Below, piece after piece: positions 50,108 through 62,404 of a stretch of DNA of 64,000 nucleotides; the first letter of the stretch is position 1, and every line of letters begins with the position of its first letter. The notes under the pieces are model-generated. The model saw only the letters and a program-made list of their open reading frames with translations. It was not told the DNA's origin and did not search any database. This DNA is from Pisaster brevispinus. Its lineage: Eukaryota; Echinodermata; Asteroidea; Forcipulatida; Asteriidae. A program made the position numbers and the translations under genes. The stretch is taken from the NCBI GenBank assembly GCA_023634235.1, contig JAMKCF010000001.1:434001-498000 (forward strand). The letters are read 5' to 3'.

Positions 50108-50454
50108 CATTATTTTAGATATTTTAGATTTGTGGAATAGAGAAACTGTGTTCCACAGGCAATAAGACGGAAGGTCAAATTAACTACAGGATGCAGGCAT
50201 TCAGTATTTTATTTTAAAAAAATTTTTCGTATTTCATCAACACACATAGGATAGCAAATTTATCCTCGAGTAAGCATCAAAGAAAACAATGGAACAAAAC
50301 AATTATTTAAATATTGTAATGGTTTCAGCCTTAGTTTGTAGTTGGGATTGTTTCTGTCAGGTTGCACAAACCGCAATTTTTAAATGACTTAATTTTAGAG
50401 TTTTATATTCTTGAAAACATTGAACTGCTGTTTACATAAACATTGGCAGTTATG

Positions 50455-50620
50455 CGGCATGGATGGATAGTGCGTAAAGCGCTTGACTCTCACCACTGTG
50501 ACCCTGGTTCAATTTCTGGCTAGGGCCGTGTGATTAGAGTTGTTTGTTGCTTCTCTCCTTTGCCACAGGGGTTTTTCTCTGAGCTATTCGGTTTTACTCC
50601 GTCCAGAAAACTCAATAACT
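50455..50620 (+). mobile_element. tRNA-related SINE (third family)
   Basis: AGTGCGTAAAGCGCTTGACT, ACTGTGACCCTGGTTCAATT, then GGGGTTTTTCTCTGAGCTAT. Confidence 0.6.
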
Positions 50621-51109
50621 TTCAATATCTGGCCGTCTCCGTGTTCATAAATCAGCCGATGTGGCTGACTACCAAAGGCGTCCTTGCAATAAGTGCAGCT
50701 GGACCAAGTCCTTCACAATTGTGAGTAAATTTGATTAGCCTCCCAAATTTGTATTAATATCATTTTAAATTTTTTTACAACCATTAAATGTGTTGCAGTT
50801 AAGGCCTACGTGTGTGTGCGCTTAAGTCGAAAGATGCAATAAAAAATAAGTATATATAAGAATTTTGTAGTGGAATAAAAAAAAATTGGCCAACAGCTGT
50901 TGACAAAAAGCTGCAAGGATTTAAGTTTGCTAAATAATATTCTGTTTTGAAAATCTTTTTAAATTGTTTGCGAAACTAAAATGAAAACATTATGTTGTTA
51001 AGAATTGATGAACTTTTGAAACACTACCTTCACCTTGATATAGTTTGTTGTTAAACCATCTACATTCCGTCCTTTTAAAAATGTTTAAGTGTTGTAAACT
51101 TTGGTGTGA

Positions 51110-51300
51110 TCCCTGGCCACAGGAGGTCATGGTGTAATGGCGTCTGACTGGCACCTCGAACAAACATGTTGACAACTAGGGATACCGCCAACAGTAGCGC
51201 TAGATAGCTCAGTTGGTTGAGTTGGTAGTTACTGTGGAAGCCAAAGGTTCAAATCCCGCTTCAGTCAATTTGTCATGGTTCACCCCACCCAAAACATAGC
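51110..51300 (+). mobile_element. tRNA-Asn-like SINE
   Basis: GTCTGACTGGCACCTCGAAC, GCGCTAGATAGCTCAGTTGG, GGTTCAAATCC, CGCTTCAGTCAATTTGTC. Confidence 0.7.
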
Positions 51301-52904
51301 CACTTTCACATGTGGTAAATTATATTTATGAATATTCTCCGTCATCCAGGTAAATATAACATTGACAAATTTTATAATCTAGACAACTGGACTTACTATT
51401 TATAACTGACGACAGTTTCACGTCCTATGTGGTCAATTACTTATTACACATTTTAATTGTGTGTTATGTAATATGGTAACAGGTTGTAACATTACAGCAT
51501 GAATGTAAATTTGCCTGCCCCATCCTTTTTGCGGGGGTTGGGCAGTGTCATTCACTGGTAATCTTGCTGAGAAAGGTTTCCGAAAATCCATAGAGACAGT
51601 CTTTAGACATACATTTGTTAAATGTTGCACCATGTAGTTTTCTTCCATAAGGGAACGGTAGTGTAGGCCTATATGATTTAAAAAAGAAAAGGTACATCTT
51701 GTTTTTATTGCAAATTAATTCCCATCCTTTGGTTTTCGATAATAATAAAAATGAAATCAAAACTCCTACGAACACTCATCAATTGCAATGGTCACACTTT
51801 AGTGTTAAACAAATTAAATGTATAAGCAGTGGTTATTTGTTAGATCTTTAAATGGTGTATGAAATCTTGCAAGTAAATACAATTTTAATAGAGTATCTGT
51901 ACAGCTTACGTGAAGTCTTTCAAAAGATAAGAATGTGATGTCGGTGAAACGCATAGAGGTGACGCTATATTTCGAGAATATGCAATTTTACTTGTTATGT
52001 TTATTAGTAAAGTGTAGTTTGTTTGAAATGTAGTTGCAATTTTCTTCATATTATAATAACTGCAGTTCGTGCATTGACGATTCTTTTAGATATTTCAAGT
52101 GTGCGAAAACTTGTTTTATGTGTTTTATCGTAGATTAAGGTTGTCTACGTACGGTCCTATTAGTTGGTTTTTAGTTATCAGTTATGTAAAATAATTATAT
52201 TGAGAAAATGCCGTCCACTTTTTTGCAGCTGATCAATTGAGTGAGATTATTCTTTTAAATTTATACACAGATTGTGGTGGTTTTTGTAATGATATATGAT
52301 TATAATATAACGCTTTATAGCTTCAAATAACAATTTTGTGGAGGAAAACTATGTTTGAAAAAATAAGGATAGACCCCCTGCAGAGACTGCCATCGCATGT
52401 ACAGGGGTCAAACAATTGAAACATGCAAGCGTGTACGCGCCACGCACAACTCTCAACCAATGATAGGTCTTCCTTTGACCTCAGTGAGGGTACTGTTTGA
52501 GCTTGTGACGTCATGTGTAGGGATTAACAATCATGTTAGTAAAGATTTCGTCCATTATGTTTTTATATCATCCTTTAATAAAATGGTTGTTTGAATGATG
52601 TATTAATTGGGAATAGTTCTTAATTGGGCGCTCGATTTAGCCCAATTAAAAAGCAAGCAAACAAACATACAAACACCCAACACCCCAACAAACAATCAAA
52701 CAAACATACAACTCAATACAAGCAGTTATTTACATATCTGTAGTTACGTCGTCGTAGGGCCTACTTGAGTTTAGAAAATAAGTTCTAAAATTAATAACCC
52801 AAACTACAGTATAACGGAGACTTGTATTTGTACGGACGATTTTATTATGATTTTAATGTCCTTAAGGCGATCCGTATTTGTTATATTAACTAATTTGGTA
52901 TCAA

Positions 52905-53005
52905 CATCGTGTTTGTTTTTGTATTTTGATAAAATTGTCAATAAAGCAATAAATACTTTCTTTAAGAAAGATTAGGAATTCGATTTTCATAAAATTATCA
53001 ATAAA
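52905..53005 (+). repeat. Tandem duplication holding AATAAA hexamers
   Basis: TTGATAAAATTGTCAATAAA and TTCATAAAATTATCAATAAA are two copies of one ~65-bp segment. Confidence 0.75.
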
Positions 53006-53009
53006 GCAA

Positions 53010-54140
53010 TTGGATTTTTGTTTATTAACTAATATTGTTGAATACCCTTAAATTTTGTATGTGTGGGTTTCTCGGGTAAAACAAGGAAATTATGGCCTTT
53101 TGTGTTAATTATTATCATTTATGTTTTTTATGCATGCCTTGCGTTTTGTCTGCACCTGCTTGTCTGCACCTCGACCAATGTGCGAGTAGGCTATACTCCA
53201 AAGGAGATCATCTGCCCAGTGAAACATAATGACGATGATTCACTTAGCAACGGCAGTGGGGAGTACCGAGTACGTGTAGCCCACATCGTGGGATGTCACT
53301 CTCCGCACTTGGAGAGCTCTGTGGTTTTATAGGAGTAGGGGCAGTGTACCATGAGGGGGAGTTGGTGGGGGACTGACGACCATCTCAGTCTTCGGACGAA
53401 TTGAACCCATTTCCAAAAATCAAACCGTGAACTTGTAGACCTAGTGTTCGGAAAATTACGACAGTTCACATTGCAAACTCGCATGCACCCCACATGCATC
53501 AAAGGGTACTACAAGTTGTATGTTTCCCCCGTCCACGTCAGTCTTTTTCGTAATCGTTTATCTTTGGCGGAGCTGCCAGCTCTCCCTGATTGTGCAGAAG
53601 TTTCCTGAAAACCAACCGCTCTTTTCATGTACTGATGAACAATTTTGAAAAACTTCCTTAATATGGAACATTTGTCTCTATTATGTAGAAGAAAGTCTAG
53701 ATATCAAAAGTATACAACATATTCATGATTGCAAGATGCAAATGTTGGCAGTGTGAGTTTACTGTATGCTAACTATTCTAAAGAAGTCTCTACTTATCTT
53801 TCTCTGTTGACGGTACGAGGCGAATCACAGTCTATTTGACTATTCTATACCATTCGAAGTCGTTTATTAAAGCTTTTTTTTAACAAAATTTCTTAACCAC
53901 TTCCATCTACATTTTCTCATCCCATGTCACGCATTGTCTATGCTTAGGAAGGATACATAAACTTTCCATTCGCCAGCGGACCGCGCACCATGCCAGCGGA
54001 CCATAATGGGTTCGAAATATCCGCGTGATGATACAAATTTGAACTCTTGAGGGCGTTTCTTGTTGGGGTTTGGACGGCTTGTGTAGGGACCAGCAGCATG
54101 TTGCAGCTGTAACTTGTGTAAGGTGTTGCATGATTTTTGT
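53010..54140. other. Intergenic, no convincing gene
   Basis: An 89-codon open frame at 53063-53332 has a hydrophobic N-terminal stretch but no homology or splice support that I can see. Confidence 0.4.
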
Positions 54141-54148
54141 TCTGAAAA

Positions 54149-54220
54149 ATGGCTGATATTTATATGTCGCCGCTGATGGAAGTTTCGAAATGTTACTGGG
54201 GACATCACCTCATCTGTGCT
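54149..54220 (+). CDS. Possible first coding exon of an unidentified gene
   Basis: GAAAAATGGC is a good start context. The frame MADIYMSPLMEVSKCYWGHH then LICA runs for 24 codons into a donor GTAAGT at 54221. There is no recognisable domain and I could not find exon 2. It may be chance. Confidence 0.2.
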
Positions 54221-54224
54221 GTAA

Positions 54225-57090
54225 GTTAAAAGTCTTCTTTGTTTTTGTTTTTAGTACATTTAATATGTCTCATCATACTGATCATTATTATCTTCACCAT
54301 GCTTGGGCTAATGTTGGTCTTTAAGGTGACGACCATGAAGTTTGTTTTATATAGCACTAGGTAGAGGGAGCATTGTAAATACACACACGTAACCGCCCTG
54401 GTCCACCAAGGGTTCGAATACCTACGTACAAATGTTCCCTTATTGTTTGTGTGAACTGGTGCGTGACCTTGAGCAGATCAGACAACGTTTCCACACAATG
54501 GCCAAACATGTTCTTTGTGGGCCCTTGTGGTTTTTGTACGTCCTCTAGTTCTACTACGTAGCTCTATTGACTACGGTGCAAGAAGTGCAAGACGCAACTA
54601 ACTTGTAGCATGAACATCTGACGTCACACTTCGAGGCTCATGAATAACGCCAGATACCTGCCTGACCGGATGCTGCCAGATGTACCATTGACCTCGCAAT
54701 CATCACACGGAGACTCGCAGTAAATTCACACGTATATGTACATGTACGAATTATTACATGTTGAAAAAACAACACTAGCCTACATGAGCACATATACATG
54801 CACACGCTGCATGCAGACGATCGAAAGTGGAAGCTGCAAAATACATCGCTTCGGACCAATCATAACACAGATATTATGGAAAGCTTATGTCGTTGAATGT
54901 GTATTCTGTAAAATCATTGCATCCAATGAAATCATTGGGCCTGTAAGATTAGGGCCTGTGTCTTTATCCTTCGCTCGGCCCCAGCGGCCTATCCAGGACC
55001 GCTGGGATGGGCTAATCAGCTTGCACAGATTCTTGTTCAGGAAGTACGTCAAGCGTGCAGTGTTTGCAGTGCGAGTGCGATGCATGATGGGACTGAGCAT
55101 TAACCAATGAGCGTGCTTAATACGTTTGCCCATCCCAGCGCCTTTGGTTTTAAGGCAAGGCGCCGAGGACGAGCGAATCTTTATCCCTGCAGACATGGGA
55201 CCAGTCTACTAACGTAATGCAATGGCACACTTTCAACTGTAAGAGGGCGTTGAATATTAGTGTCAGTTGGCGGCGATGACTGTACCGCTACGGCTTGATC
55301 GCCACGTTGTCGTGCCTTGAAGTATACCCCTTAGCAACACACTTAGCAATAGTCGTGGCCATATGCAGAGTCCCCATTTCGGATACGGCCCATGTATATG
55401 CTATGCCAACTGGCCCTGCAGACAATTAGCTGCGTCGAATTAAGAATTGTATAGAGTTTTGTAAATAACGCAAATTTGTTCTTTTGTATTATTCCTTTGT
55501 GGTTTATTACTTTTATTTCTTAGTAATATTAATTGCTTTCAGATGAACTGACGTGTCAGGGTTTGAACAACATTGGTAACTGTCGGCGAATGTGAACACA
55601 ACCAACATGGTTTAAATGGTAGAAAAATTTTCCTTGGAATTATGTTTTTTGTAATGAGTTACACAATTTAGGTTTTATATCACAAGACCCAAACCTGATG
55701 AACCCTCTACTGAGGGGAATGGCCATTTGATGTTACCACATAATCACTAATTTCTCCAAAGTGTAATGACTGGGGGGGGGGGGGCAAATTCCTTGATGTC
55801 CTAGAATGGACCATTCCACTCATCTAAGAGGGGGGCGTTAGGCCCCAGATTTGTTATTTGCTATTTATTTTGTACATGATCCTTTCGACAAATATATATT
55901 TTATTTGGCTAGTCTAGGTTTTTGTTTTGATTGTCTTTGTAATACTTAATGTTTGATTTTGTAAGCATGTCATTTTTAGTATTACTTACAGACCATGTTT
56001 TTTTTTTTTTAACCGAAAAAAAAAATAAAAAAATAAATAAATAAATAAATAATTGGTGTGGGAGTAAATATCGGCCCTTTCGCTCCTCGGCGTAAAGTCT
56101 GGGTGTTTCGACGCCCCCAAAAGTCTAGATGATTTAGGGTGATACATCAAATGCAGGGTATCTAAAGGACTAAAATATTTTTAGATAATAGATGGACATG
56201 TAAAGAAGTCACTTAGTTGTAAACATTTTGGGGAAATGCACATAAATATAACATTAAAAAATATATAATTGGATTGTCTGGTAGTAAATAGTGCCATTTC
56301 GTTCGCTCATCGGCGTAAAGTCTGGGGTGTTTCCACGTTAGCTCAGCTAATTAGAGTAATAAATCAATTACGGGGTAACTAATGGACTCAAATAATTCTA
56401 CACAGTAGCTTGGCATGTAAAGAAGTCACTCATTTGTAAAAACTATTGGGAAATGAACGGACAATATTTTTAGTCACTTTAATGGTGTGGAAGGATCTAA
56501 TGGTTACTCAAGCATTTGTGTAGCAAATTAGGCTCTTGACGCATTTAAGGGTTTTATAAACAGCGAAAACACAAAGGGATCTTTAAGGCCTGTACTTTTG
56601 CTTTAATATTGTCCATCAATCCTCAATTTGAGTAATTAATACACACAACTATGCAAGAATACAACATATTTTGTGTCTTTAGAGGTTATTGTTGGGGAAA
56701 GGAGCCTTATCGTAGCATTATTCAATTACATTGAGAAAGGTAGAAGGAAAACATTGAAATTTAAAACTAAAATTGGAACGGGGGACAAGGTGTTGCGTAA
56801 ATCCACTTGGGCATATATCCGATGTGGGAACTGTGGTTAAACAAACTGGAAATTCCTTGAGTTTCACCGGCCTGTGGGTATCAGCGGCATATCACAGACG
56901 CCGTGAACTCATTCTTGTCCCCCGACCACCTCGTACCCATTCCAGACAATCTGTTAAGTCAGGTCGAGACTTCATGTAACGCATCAATAACCGATTTTAA
57001 TTGCCTTGGCTTATCAGTATCGAGACTCGACCACAGTCCGTCCGTGACCATTCACTTTCTGATACTTATTGCTGTCCTTTTTATTTTTTT
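54225..57090. other. Intergenic or intronic, no gene seen
   Basis: Holds CCAAT motifs at 54919-54926 and near 55100, a 13-base inverted repeat (CGCTGGGATGGGC at about 55000 and its complement at about 55126), a G run near 55770 and (AAAT)n near 56020. Confidence 0.4.
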
Positions 57091-57330
57091 GCGTGACAGA
57101 GAGTGATTGAATGGAAAGTGAAAAATAACAGCCAAATTATGACTGATTGACGTGACGTCATTGACGCTGCTCAGTAACAAGATACAAAATATAATTATAA
57201 ATAGTTGTGGAGCTATTTTTGGAAGATATCATAATTTTGTCACATCTGCAAGAGGTCATTTTATTCACTTTTTGGTTAATAATTAAATGGGCATGGGTGG
57301 CTAGGCATGAAAGTAATTATTTAAAGTGGG
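57091..57330 (+). promoter_or_regulatory. CRE + TATA promoter-like module, copy 1
   Basis: Palindromic CRE TGACGTCA at 57153-57160 and TATAAATAG at 57196-57204, 36 bases apart. The whole module is repeated at 58183. No coding frame follows, so the role is inferred from motifs only. Confidence 0.45.
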
Positions 57331-57359
57331 ATGTTATCTTACTAATAGAACAAAAACAA

Positions 57360-57605
57360 CAACAAACACCCCAACACCCCATCAAAAGCAAACAAAAACA
57401 AACAAACAAACAAACAAACAAACAAACAAACAAACAAACAAACAAACAAACAAACAAACAAACAAACAAACAAACAAACAAACAAACAAACAAACACCCC
57501 AACAAACAAACAAACAAACAAACAAACAAACAAACAAACACCCCAACAAACAAACAAACAAACAAACACCCAAGCGAACGAACGAACGAACGAACGAACG
57601 AATGC
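57360..57605 (+). repeat. (AAAC)n microsatellite with (CGAA)n end
   Basis: About 190 bases of CAAA repeats interrupted twice by CAAACACCCCAACAAA, ending in CGAA repeats. Open frames of Asn/Lys/Gln/Thr or Cys/Leu/Phe/Val here are repeat artefacts. Confidence 0.97.
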
Positions 57606-57609
57606 GCGA

Positions 57610-58180
57610 TTATTGATTAATAACCGTACAATGATAATAGCCTTAATTATTATTTTGGAACTAACCTTTCGTCTTTAGCTTCTAGTTTTCTATAATTTGT
57701 AATTAAATGTGAACACTCAATTACTATAAAGGAAGTTACGTATTTGCTATTGGTGTATTTTTCGAGGAAATTTGGATTTTGGGGGATGATATGAAATATC
57801 TTTCCTACGACCTGTTTACATCAATGCAGGCCGTGACTGCCGAAGATACGAGAGCAAATGGTAACGATCTCAAGTTTTCAGACAGACAATGAACATACCC
57901 TGTTTTGTTGAACTATGCGACCAGCCATTGTGCTCGGTTATCATTTGTTCAAATTAATTCTGTAATCAAATAAGTAAGGCCGACTTTGGAAGGTCTTCAA
58001 AAACTGCTATCTTTCTCCAGTTCGACGGTAATATTAGTTGCAGCTTAGTTCCAAGTTGGGAAGGTAGTGCACTCTGCTCTACCAGCCAGGCTCCTAGTGG
58101 ATGATACCACATGCCTACATTTTTAGGGACTGTGAAGGGGTTAACTCTGTTTAAGCCCCGGGATTGCTGCCCTTTTTTTT
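57610..58180. other. Between the two promoter-like modules, no gene seen
   Basis: The piece GTGCACTCTGCTCTACCAGC near 58066-58150 on the minus strand recalls the body of the SINE at 720-1092 (CATTCGGCTCTACCAGCCAG-type block). Confidence 0.4.
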
Positions 58181-58182
58181 TT

Positions 58183-58440
58183 GCGTGACAGAAAGCGACG
58201 GAATAGAAAGTGAAAAGTAACAGCCCAATTGTGACTGATTGACGTGACGTCATTGACAGTGCATCGTTGCGCTGCTCAGTAACAAGAACAACAACAAACT
58301 TATAAATAGTTGTGGAGTTATTTTTGGAAGGTATCATTATTTTGACACATCGGCAAGAAGTACTTCGGTAAGGCTAACTGTTTATACTTCTCGGTTGATA
58401 AGTTAAACATGGTTGATTAGTCATGAATGTAATTATTTAA
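58183..58440 (+). promoter_or_regulatory. CRE + TATA promoter-like module, copy 2
   Basis: TGACGTCA at 58245-58252 and TATAAATAG at 58301-58309. It aligns with copy 1 through GACTGATTGACGTGACGTCA and AGTTGTGGAG(C/T)TATTTTTGG, with a short insertion between the two boxes. Confidence 0.45.
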
Positions 58441-58529
58441 AAACTTGCATTTTATTTAACTTAAATAACAAACAAACAAACACACATAAAAGCAAGCAAA
58501 CAAACAAACATGGTTATTCGAGGAATGTT

Positions 58530-58645
58530 TGGCTGCCCCTGGTGACAGTTGATTTGGGTCGACAACCCAAATCAGTTAGGTGTAGCCTCACCTGGAAGTG
58601 GTCGCCTGGCCTTGTGGTGCGATATCTCGTACTCAAGAAAATAGT
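58530..58645 (+). mobile_element. SINE body fragment
   Basis: TGGTGACAGTTGATTTGGGT, CCCAAATCAGTTAGGTGTAG and CTTGTGGTGCGATATCTCGT match the complement of 730-830. Confidence 0.65.
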
Positions 58646-58846
58646 AATAATAATAGTAATATTGAAATAGTAGTTAAAACAAAAAAATAATCGTAATATT
58701 TAAAGGCAGAGTTACCTACGGTTATTATTCCAGAAATTAATGACCTACGAAAAGAAGCACTGCAGCTGTTGATGTATACCATTTTGCGAAACTTCCCTTC
58801 CAAGGAATGCGATTTTACAGAAAAAAATTCCAAATAAGTTTTAATC

Positions 58847-58881
58847 TCAGAAACGTTTCATGCCTGAAACGTTTCAGAGAT
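58847..58881. repeat. Short perfect-type palindrome
   Basis: CAGAAACGTTTCA and TGAAACGTTTCAG are separated by TGCC; GAAACGTTTC is itself palindromic. Confidence 0.85.
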
Positions 58882-59149
58882 TGTGTACTCCAATTACGGA
58901 TTACATTTCCTGCGTGACAGCTCCAGATTTTTGACGATATCTCAGTTTTCACAAGTTAGTTTTAGTATTATTTACATTTATTTAGGATTTCAACAATCGA
59001 ATGGATCACGTTGCCTTTAATACCCTCATTATGAGTCAAGTAACATTTAGTTTTCACTTGACTTCATGTCGCATCCTAATGTTGCAACCAACCCCACGCC
59101 ATTTTCCATGAAATATTCACGTCTTGGAAATAATAAGTTATTTTTTTAC

Positions 59150-59260
59150 GCCCCCACGACGTCAGCGATGAGTCAATCTGATTACCGACCACCTTCTCAT
59201 ACGTTGACGAGTTGATTGGTTTCGTATCCAGTCAATTTTACGAAATAAATAGTTCTGCAT
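59150..59260 (+). promoter_or_regulatory. Third, weaker promoter-like block
   Basis: CGACGTCA at 59157-59164, AP-1-like TGAGTCA at 59169-59175 and AAATAAATAG near 59244, in the same order and similar spacing as the two modules upstream. A splice donor GTATGT at 59772 follows a C-rich stretch that could be an untranslated first exon (inference). Confidence 0.3.
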
Positions 59261-59774
59261 CGCTGAGTAAGTTATTGTGCAGTTGAGTGGCTTTTGATAA
59301 AATTAAATCTTTCTTTCCTAAATACTTTTTAATAATAAAAAGAAACATAATCAGCTAGGTCCAATATCCCGATACCCTTATCACTTTTAAAACTCCCGAG
59401 TTTTAAAAACAGGCCTATAATGTGTTCACTTATCACACCTTAATAAGAACTAAAAAATTGACTGATAATGGTGGTAACAGCATTGCAGTTGAAGTGGCGG
59501 TCGTTGCGTTCCTTTCTACGGCGCATGTGCAGACTTAGGACATTGCATATCTATGCTACTCGCCTCTTGGACCGAGCCTAATGCGTGGGATGCTAGCAAT
59601 CATTGTAACTAGTCAAGTGTGGCTAGCTATGATCTGAAATTACCCTGTAATCTCACGACCACATCATTCGAGAATCAACTTCGTCCATCTGTAACATTGA
59701 CAACCACTCTCCACACCAGTATTGCATTACGCGCCTTGGGCATCGCATCTAACAGCTTCAAAGCATACAGGTAT

Positions 59775-61160
59775 GTATAAACGCACTTTGTCATTTGCAA
59801 GTTAATTTATGGCATATGCTTAGTTTAAATAACAAGTAAATAATTGTCTTCTCTTTATGATTCAATGTCGAAACAATTTGTAGATGTATTTTATCTTGTG
59901 GTAGACTGTAGAGAAATTTAATGCGGAAATGTCTTACTGTAATGGTTTGTGGTAATACCATGTACATGGAAATCTCACCCTGAGCGGTGGTTCTGAAAAG
60001 AGTCGGTGGTGTACTGCTCGACGTTTCGATCAGTATGCTCTGATCGTCTTCATGAGATGCTTAGGTTCATCCTAAATTGCAACTTTTCATCAATGGTCCA
60101 CTGCCGCAATTATTCTGTTTCAAACACATATTAGTATTTATGTATTCATTTTTTCAAGCAATGTTTATAATTGTTTTCTGTTATTGCACATGGGTAGGGG
60201 CCTGTTTACGAAGAATGAATCGCAAAGGTTTCACTTTGCCATCGTGATAATCAAATTGCAGAGGCATAATTAAGGGGGGGGGGAGCGGGCATTTGCCTCT
60301 CCCCTTGATGTCCGTGACCCCCCCCCCATTTGAAATGTTTTGAGATTAAAAACTTACCCAAGTAAAATGTTACGGTTTGTCAGCTTTAATGTGATAATTT
60401 CAATGGTTTCAAAAATAGTTTTCCTTTAAACCCTTACACGGAGTAAATGTATTTGTTTTTCACCCACGTCAAATTATCTTAAAAGTAAACGGCACAAGAG
60501 CGCCGAAAAGGGAATTGTTTAATAGAAATGCAACGAAAACTAAAGTTTAATTCGTCAGAAGTGCACCCCTCCCGAAAACAATGTTACACTTATTTCTGCT
60601 CCCTTATTTGCTCTGTAGTTTCGGTGCTATCAGACCGACTGTTCCAATCCATCACAGCAATCTAAAGAATCCAACAACGACAATCAAAAATACATTATTG
60701 TTTCCGTATCATAGCCTAAAATCGAAAAATGTTATTTGAACTACTGAGATAGCAATCGGATTCGTTGGATTGTTTTATATTCGCAAGTCACGATCTTTGA
60801 GATAGAAATTCCAAAAAGTCACGAGTCGTCCCCATATACGTAAATGTCTTTATTAAATTATAAATTGATTTGAAAACCTATTTTTGATTCCTGTACAAAA
60901 TGAATTGTTTTTGCTGAAACGAGTTGTGTGTTTTCCTACGCGTTATCTTAGACATCCGTAACCAACTTGTCAAAATGTTATCAAATTATATGTTTTTGTT
61001 CTAAAGGGTGCATACAACAAGATTGCACTGTGTACAGATTTACTCATAACTAACATCGTTTAAAGATGGTCATAGTGGAATGCTTCCCTTGAAGTATTGT
61101 GTTTCTTTCAAAGACAGTATTTTTATCAGAAATCACTCAAAAACTCCTAGGTCAAAATTT
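59775..61160. other. No gene seen
   Basis: AT-rich; at 59990-60060 a dispersed block (ACGTTTCGATCAGTATGCTC) related to one at 10830. G and C runs near 60275 and 60320. Confidence 0.4.
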
Positions 61161-61164
61161 ACGC

Positions 61165-61340
61165 ATACTCCGGGTACCAGCAGGTCTGACCCATTCTGAT
61201 TTCAACTCGGATTATGCGTCAGTTTCAAGCATTCCTGGGTAATTTTGACACAGATTCCAAGTCAACATGACCCAGAATTTGGTCAGGCCTCGCCTCTTGA
61301 GACCCACAGTATGGGTCAGTTCTGACTGGAACTTTTTTTG
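61165..61340 (-). repeat. GGGTCA-rich dispersed repeat, inverted copy
   Basis: On the complement it matches 61866-62072 (ACCCAG(G)AATG.TTGAAACTG.CG, AATCCGAG(T/C)T(G)AAA). GGGTCA/TGACCC half-sites recur. Confidence 0.65.
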
Positions 61341-61344
61341 TGTA

Positions 61345-61860
61345 TGATTAAAGCAGCTTATTGTGATCGAGTCCGAAACTTGTAATTTTAAAACAGTAAC
61401 AATTTTTTTCCCTATTTCTCGTGCCTCCGATGCCAGGGAGTTAGAGCATGATATATCCATATTTATCTTCTAAAATTGACATTTTTGCTGGTGTTTTTGC
61501 ATCTACAAATAAAGTGTTTTTATATTTAACATTAATTCAGAATGAAATATTTCGTTAGCAGTTTCTTTTTGCTGTATTTTTAAATAATTTGTAAAAAGAA
61601 AAAGAAAAAAAAGAAGGTTCTTTATAGTTACTCACCTTGTATGTTAAACATTATACTGGATTGAAGTCCTTGTAACGTTCACCAACTGTCCACATGATTG
61701 CTTTTTTTATTAGTCACACTCGACGACATTTATGACAGAACACGATCGCTTTTGATGAGATTAAAATATGTTATCGTGGCAAATGATTCGTTCATCAAAT
61801 CACGATCGAGTGTTGAAGTGGAAAAATCGTATAAAATCAAGTAGTTTTATTATACACGCT
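61345..61860. other. No gene seen
   Basis: AT-rich spacer between two inverted repeat copies. Confidence 0.4.
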
Positions 61861-61865
61861 CAACA

Positions 61866-62072
61866 CTCCTGAGTCAGAACTGACCCGGTTTTGAGCCAGT
61901 GTGACCCGGAATCTTTGTCAGAACGACCCAGAAATGGTTGAAACTGGCGAACAATCCGAGCTAAAACTCCATTTGTTAGCCAGTTTCCGGGTCATCTTGA
62001 CACAGAAATGGGCAAGACCCCCTAGGACCTGGGATCCAGGTCGAATTCTGACCCGCGAGTTTTTAGAGTGTA
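61866..62072 (+). mobile_element. MITE-like repeat with TGACCC motifs
   Basis: Begins ACTCCTGAGTCAGAACTGAC and ends GACCCGCGAGTTTTTAGAGT, with imperfect inverted ends (ACTC...GGTCAG). An inverted relative lies 500 bases upstream. Confidence 0.55.
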
Positions 62073-62224
62073 AGCACCGGCACCCAAGCCGTAGCTGACT
62101 CCGATTATTACTAATTGGGTAATAACTAAATATATTGCATAGTCCATCCTCATTTTTATCAACGCGAGTAGCAGGAAAGCTTTGCTCAACCTGTACAGCT
62201 TTTGTGTTATTAACTCCTTGGGTC

Positions 62225-62400
62225 ATACTGTAAAAAAATAAAAAATAAAGATAAAAAAAAAATAAAAAAAAAATAAAACAGCTTACCTTCCGAGATGAAA
62301 ATGTAACAAAACAGAAAACAAAACAAAATCAACAACAGCAGCAGCAGCAACAACAACAACAACAACACAACAAAACAAGCAAAAACAACAACAACGTCCC
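62225..62400. repeat. Low-complexity A-rich and (CAA)n/(CAG)n patch
   Basis: Runs of AATAAAA, then CAACAACAGCAGCAGCAGCA and further CAA triplets. Confidence 0.9.
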
Positions 62401-62404
62401 TTTT

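Larger units (their letters stand above)
49983..53010 (+). other. Probable 3' UTR / downstream flank of the mega-thrombospondin gene
   Basis: AATAAA hexamers occur at 50838, 52577 and in a tandem pair near 52935-53003. I cannot tell which, if any, is used. The stretch holds a decayed copy of the last exon tail, two SINE copies and AT-rich sequence with no coding signature. Confidence 0.4.

Noticed and set aside
50560..50722. Extra exon after 49982 (CTTTGCCACAG acceptor with an open frame)
   Set aside because: It is the GGTTTTTCTC body of a third-family SINE and follows an in-frame stop.
53063..53332. 89-codon frame with a hydrophobic N-terminus
   Set aside because: No homology, no splice context, and part of it overlaps SINE-like sequence (GTGGGTTTCTCGGGTAAAAC).
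57207..57620. Asn/Lys/Gln/Thr-rich and Cys/Leu/Phe/Val-rich frames
   Set aside because: Translation of the (AAAC)n microsatellite.
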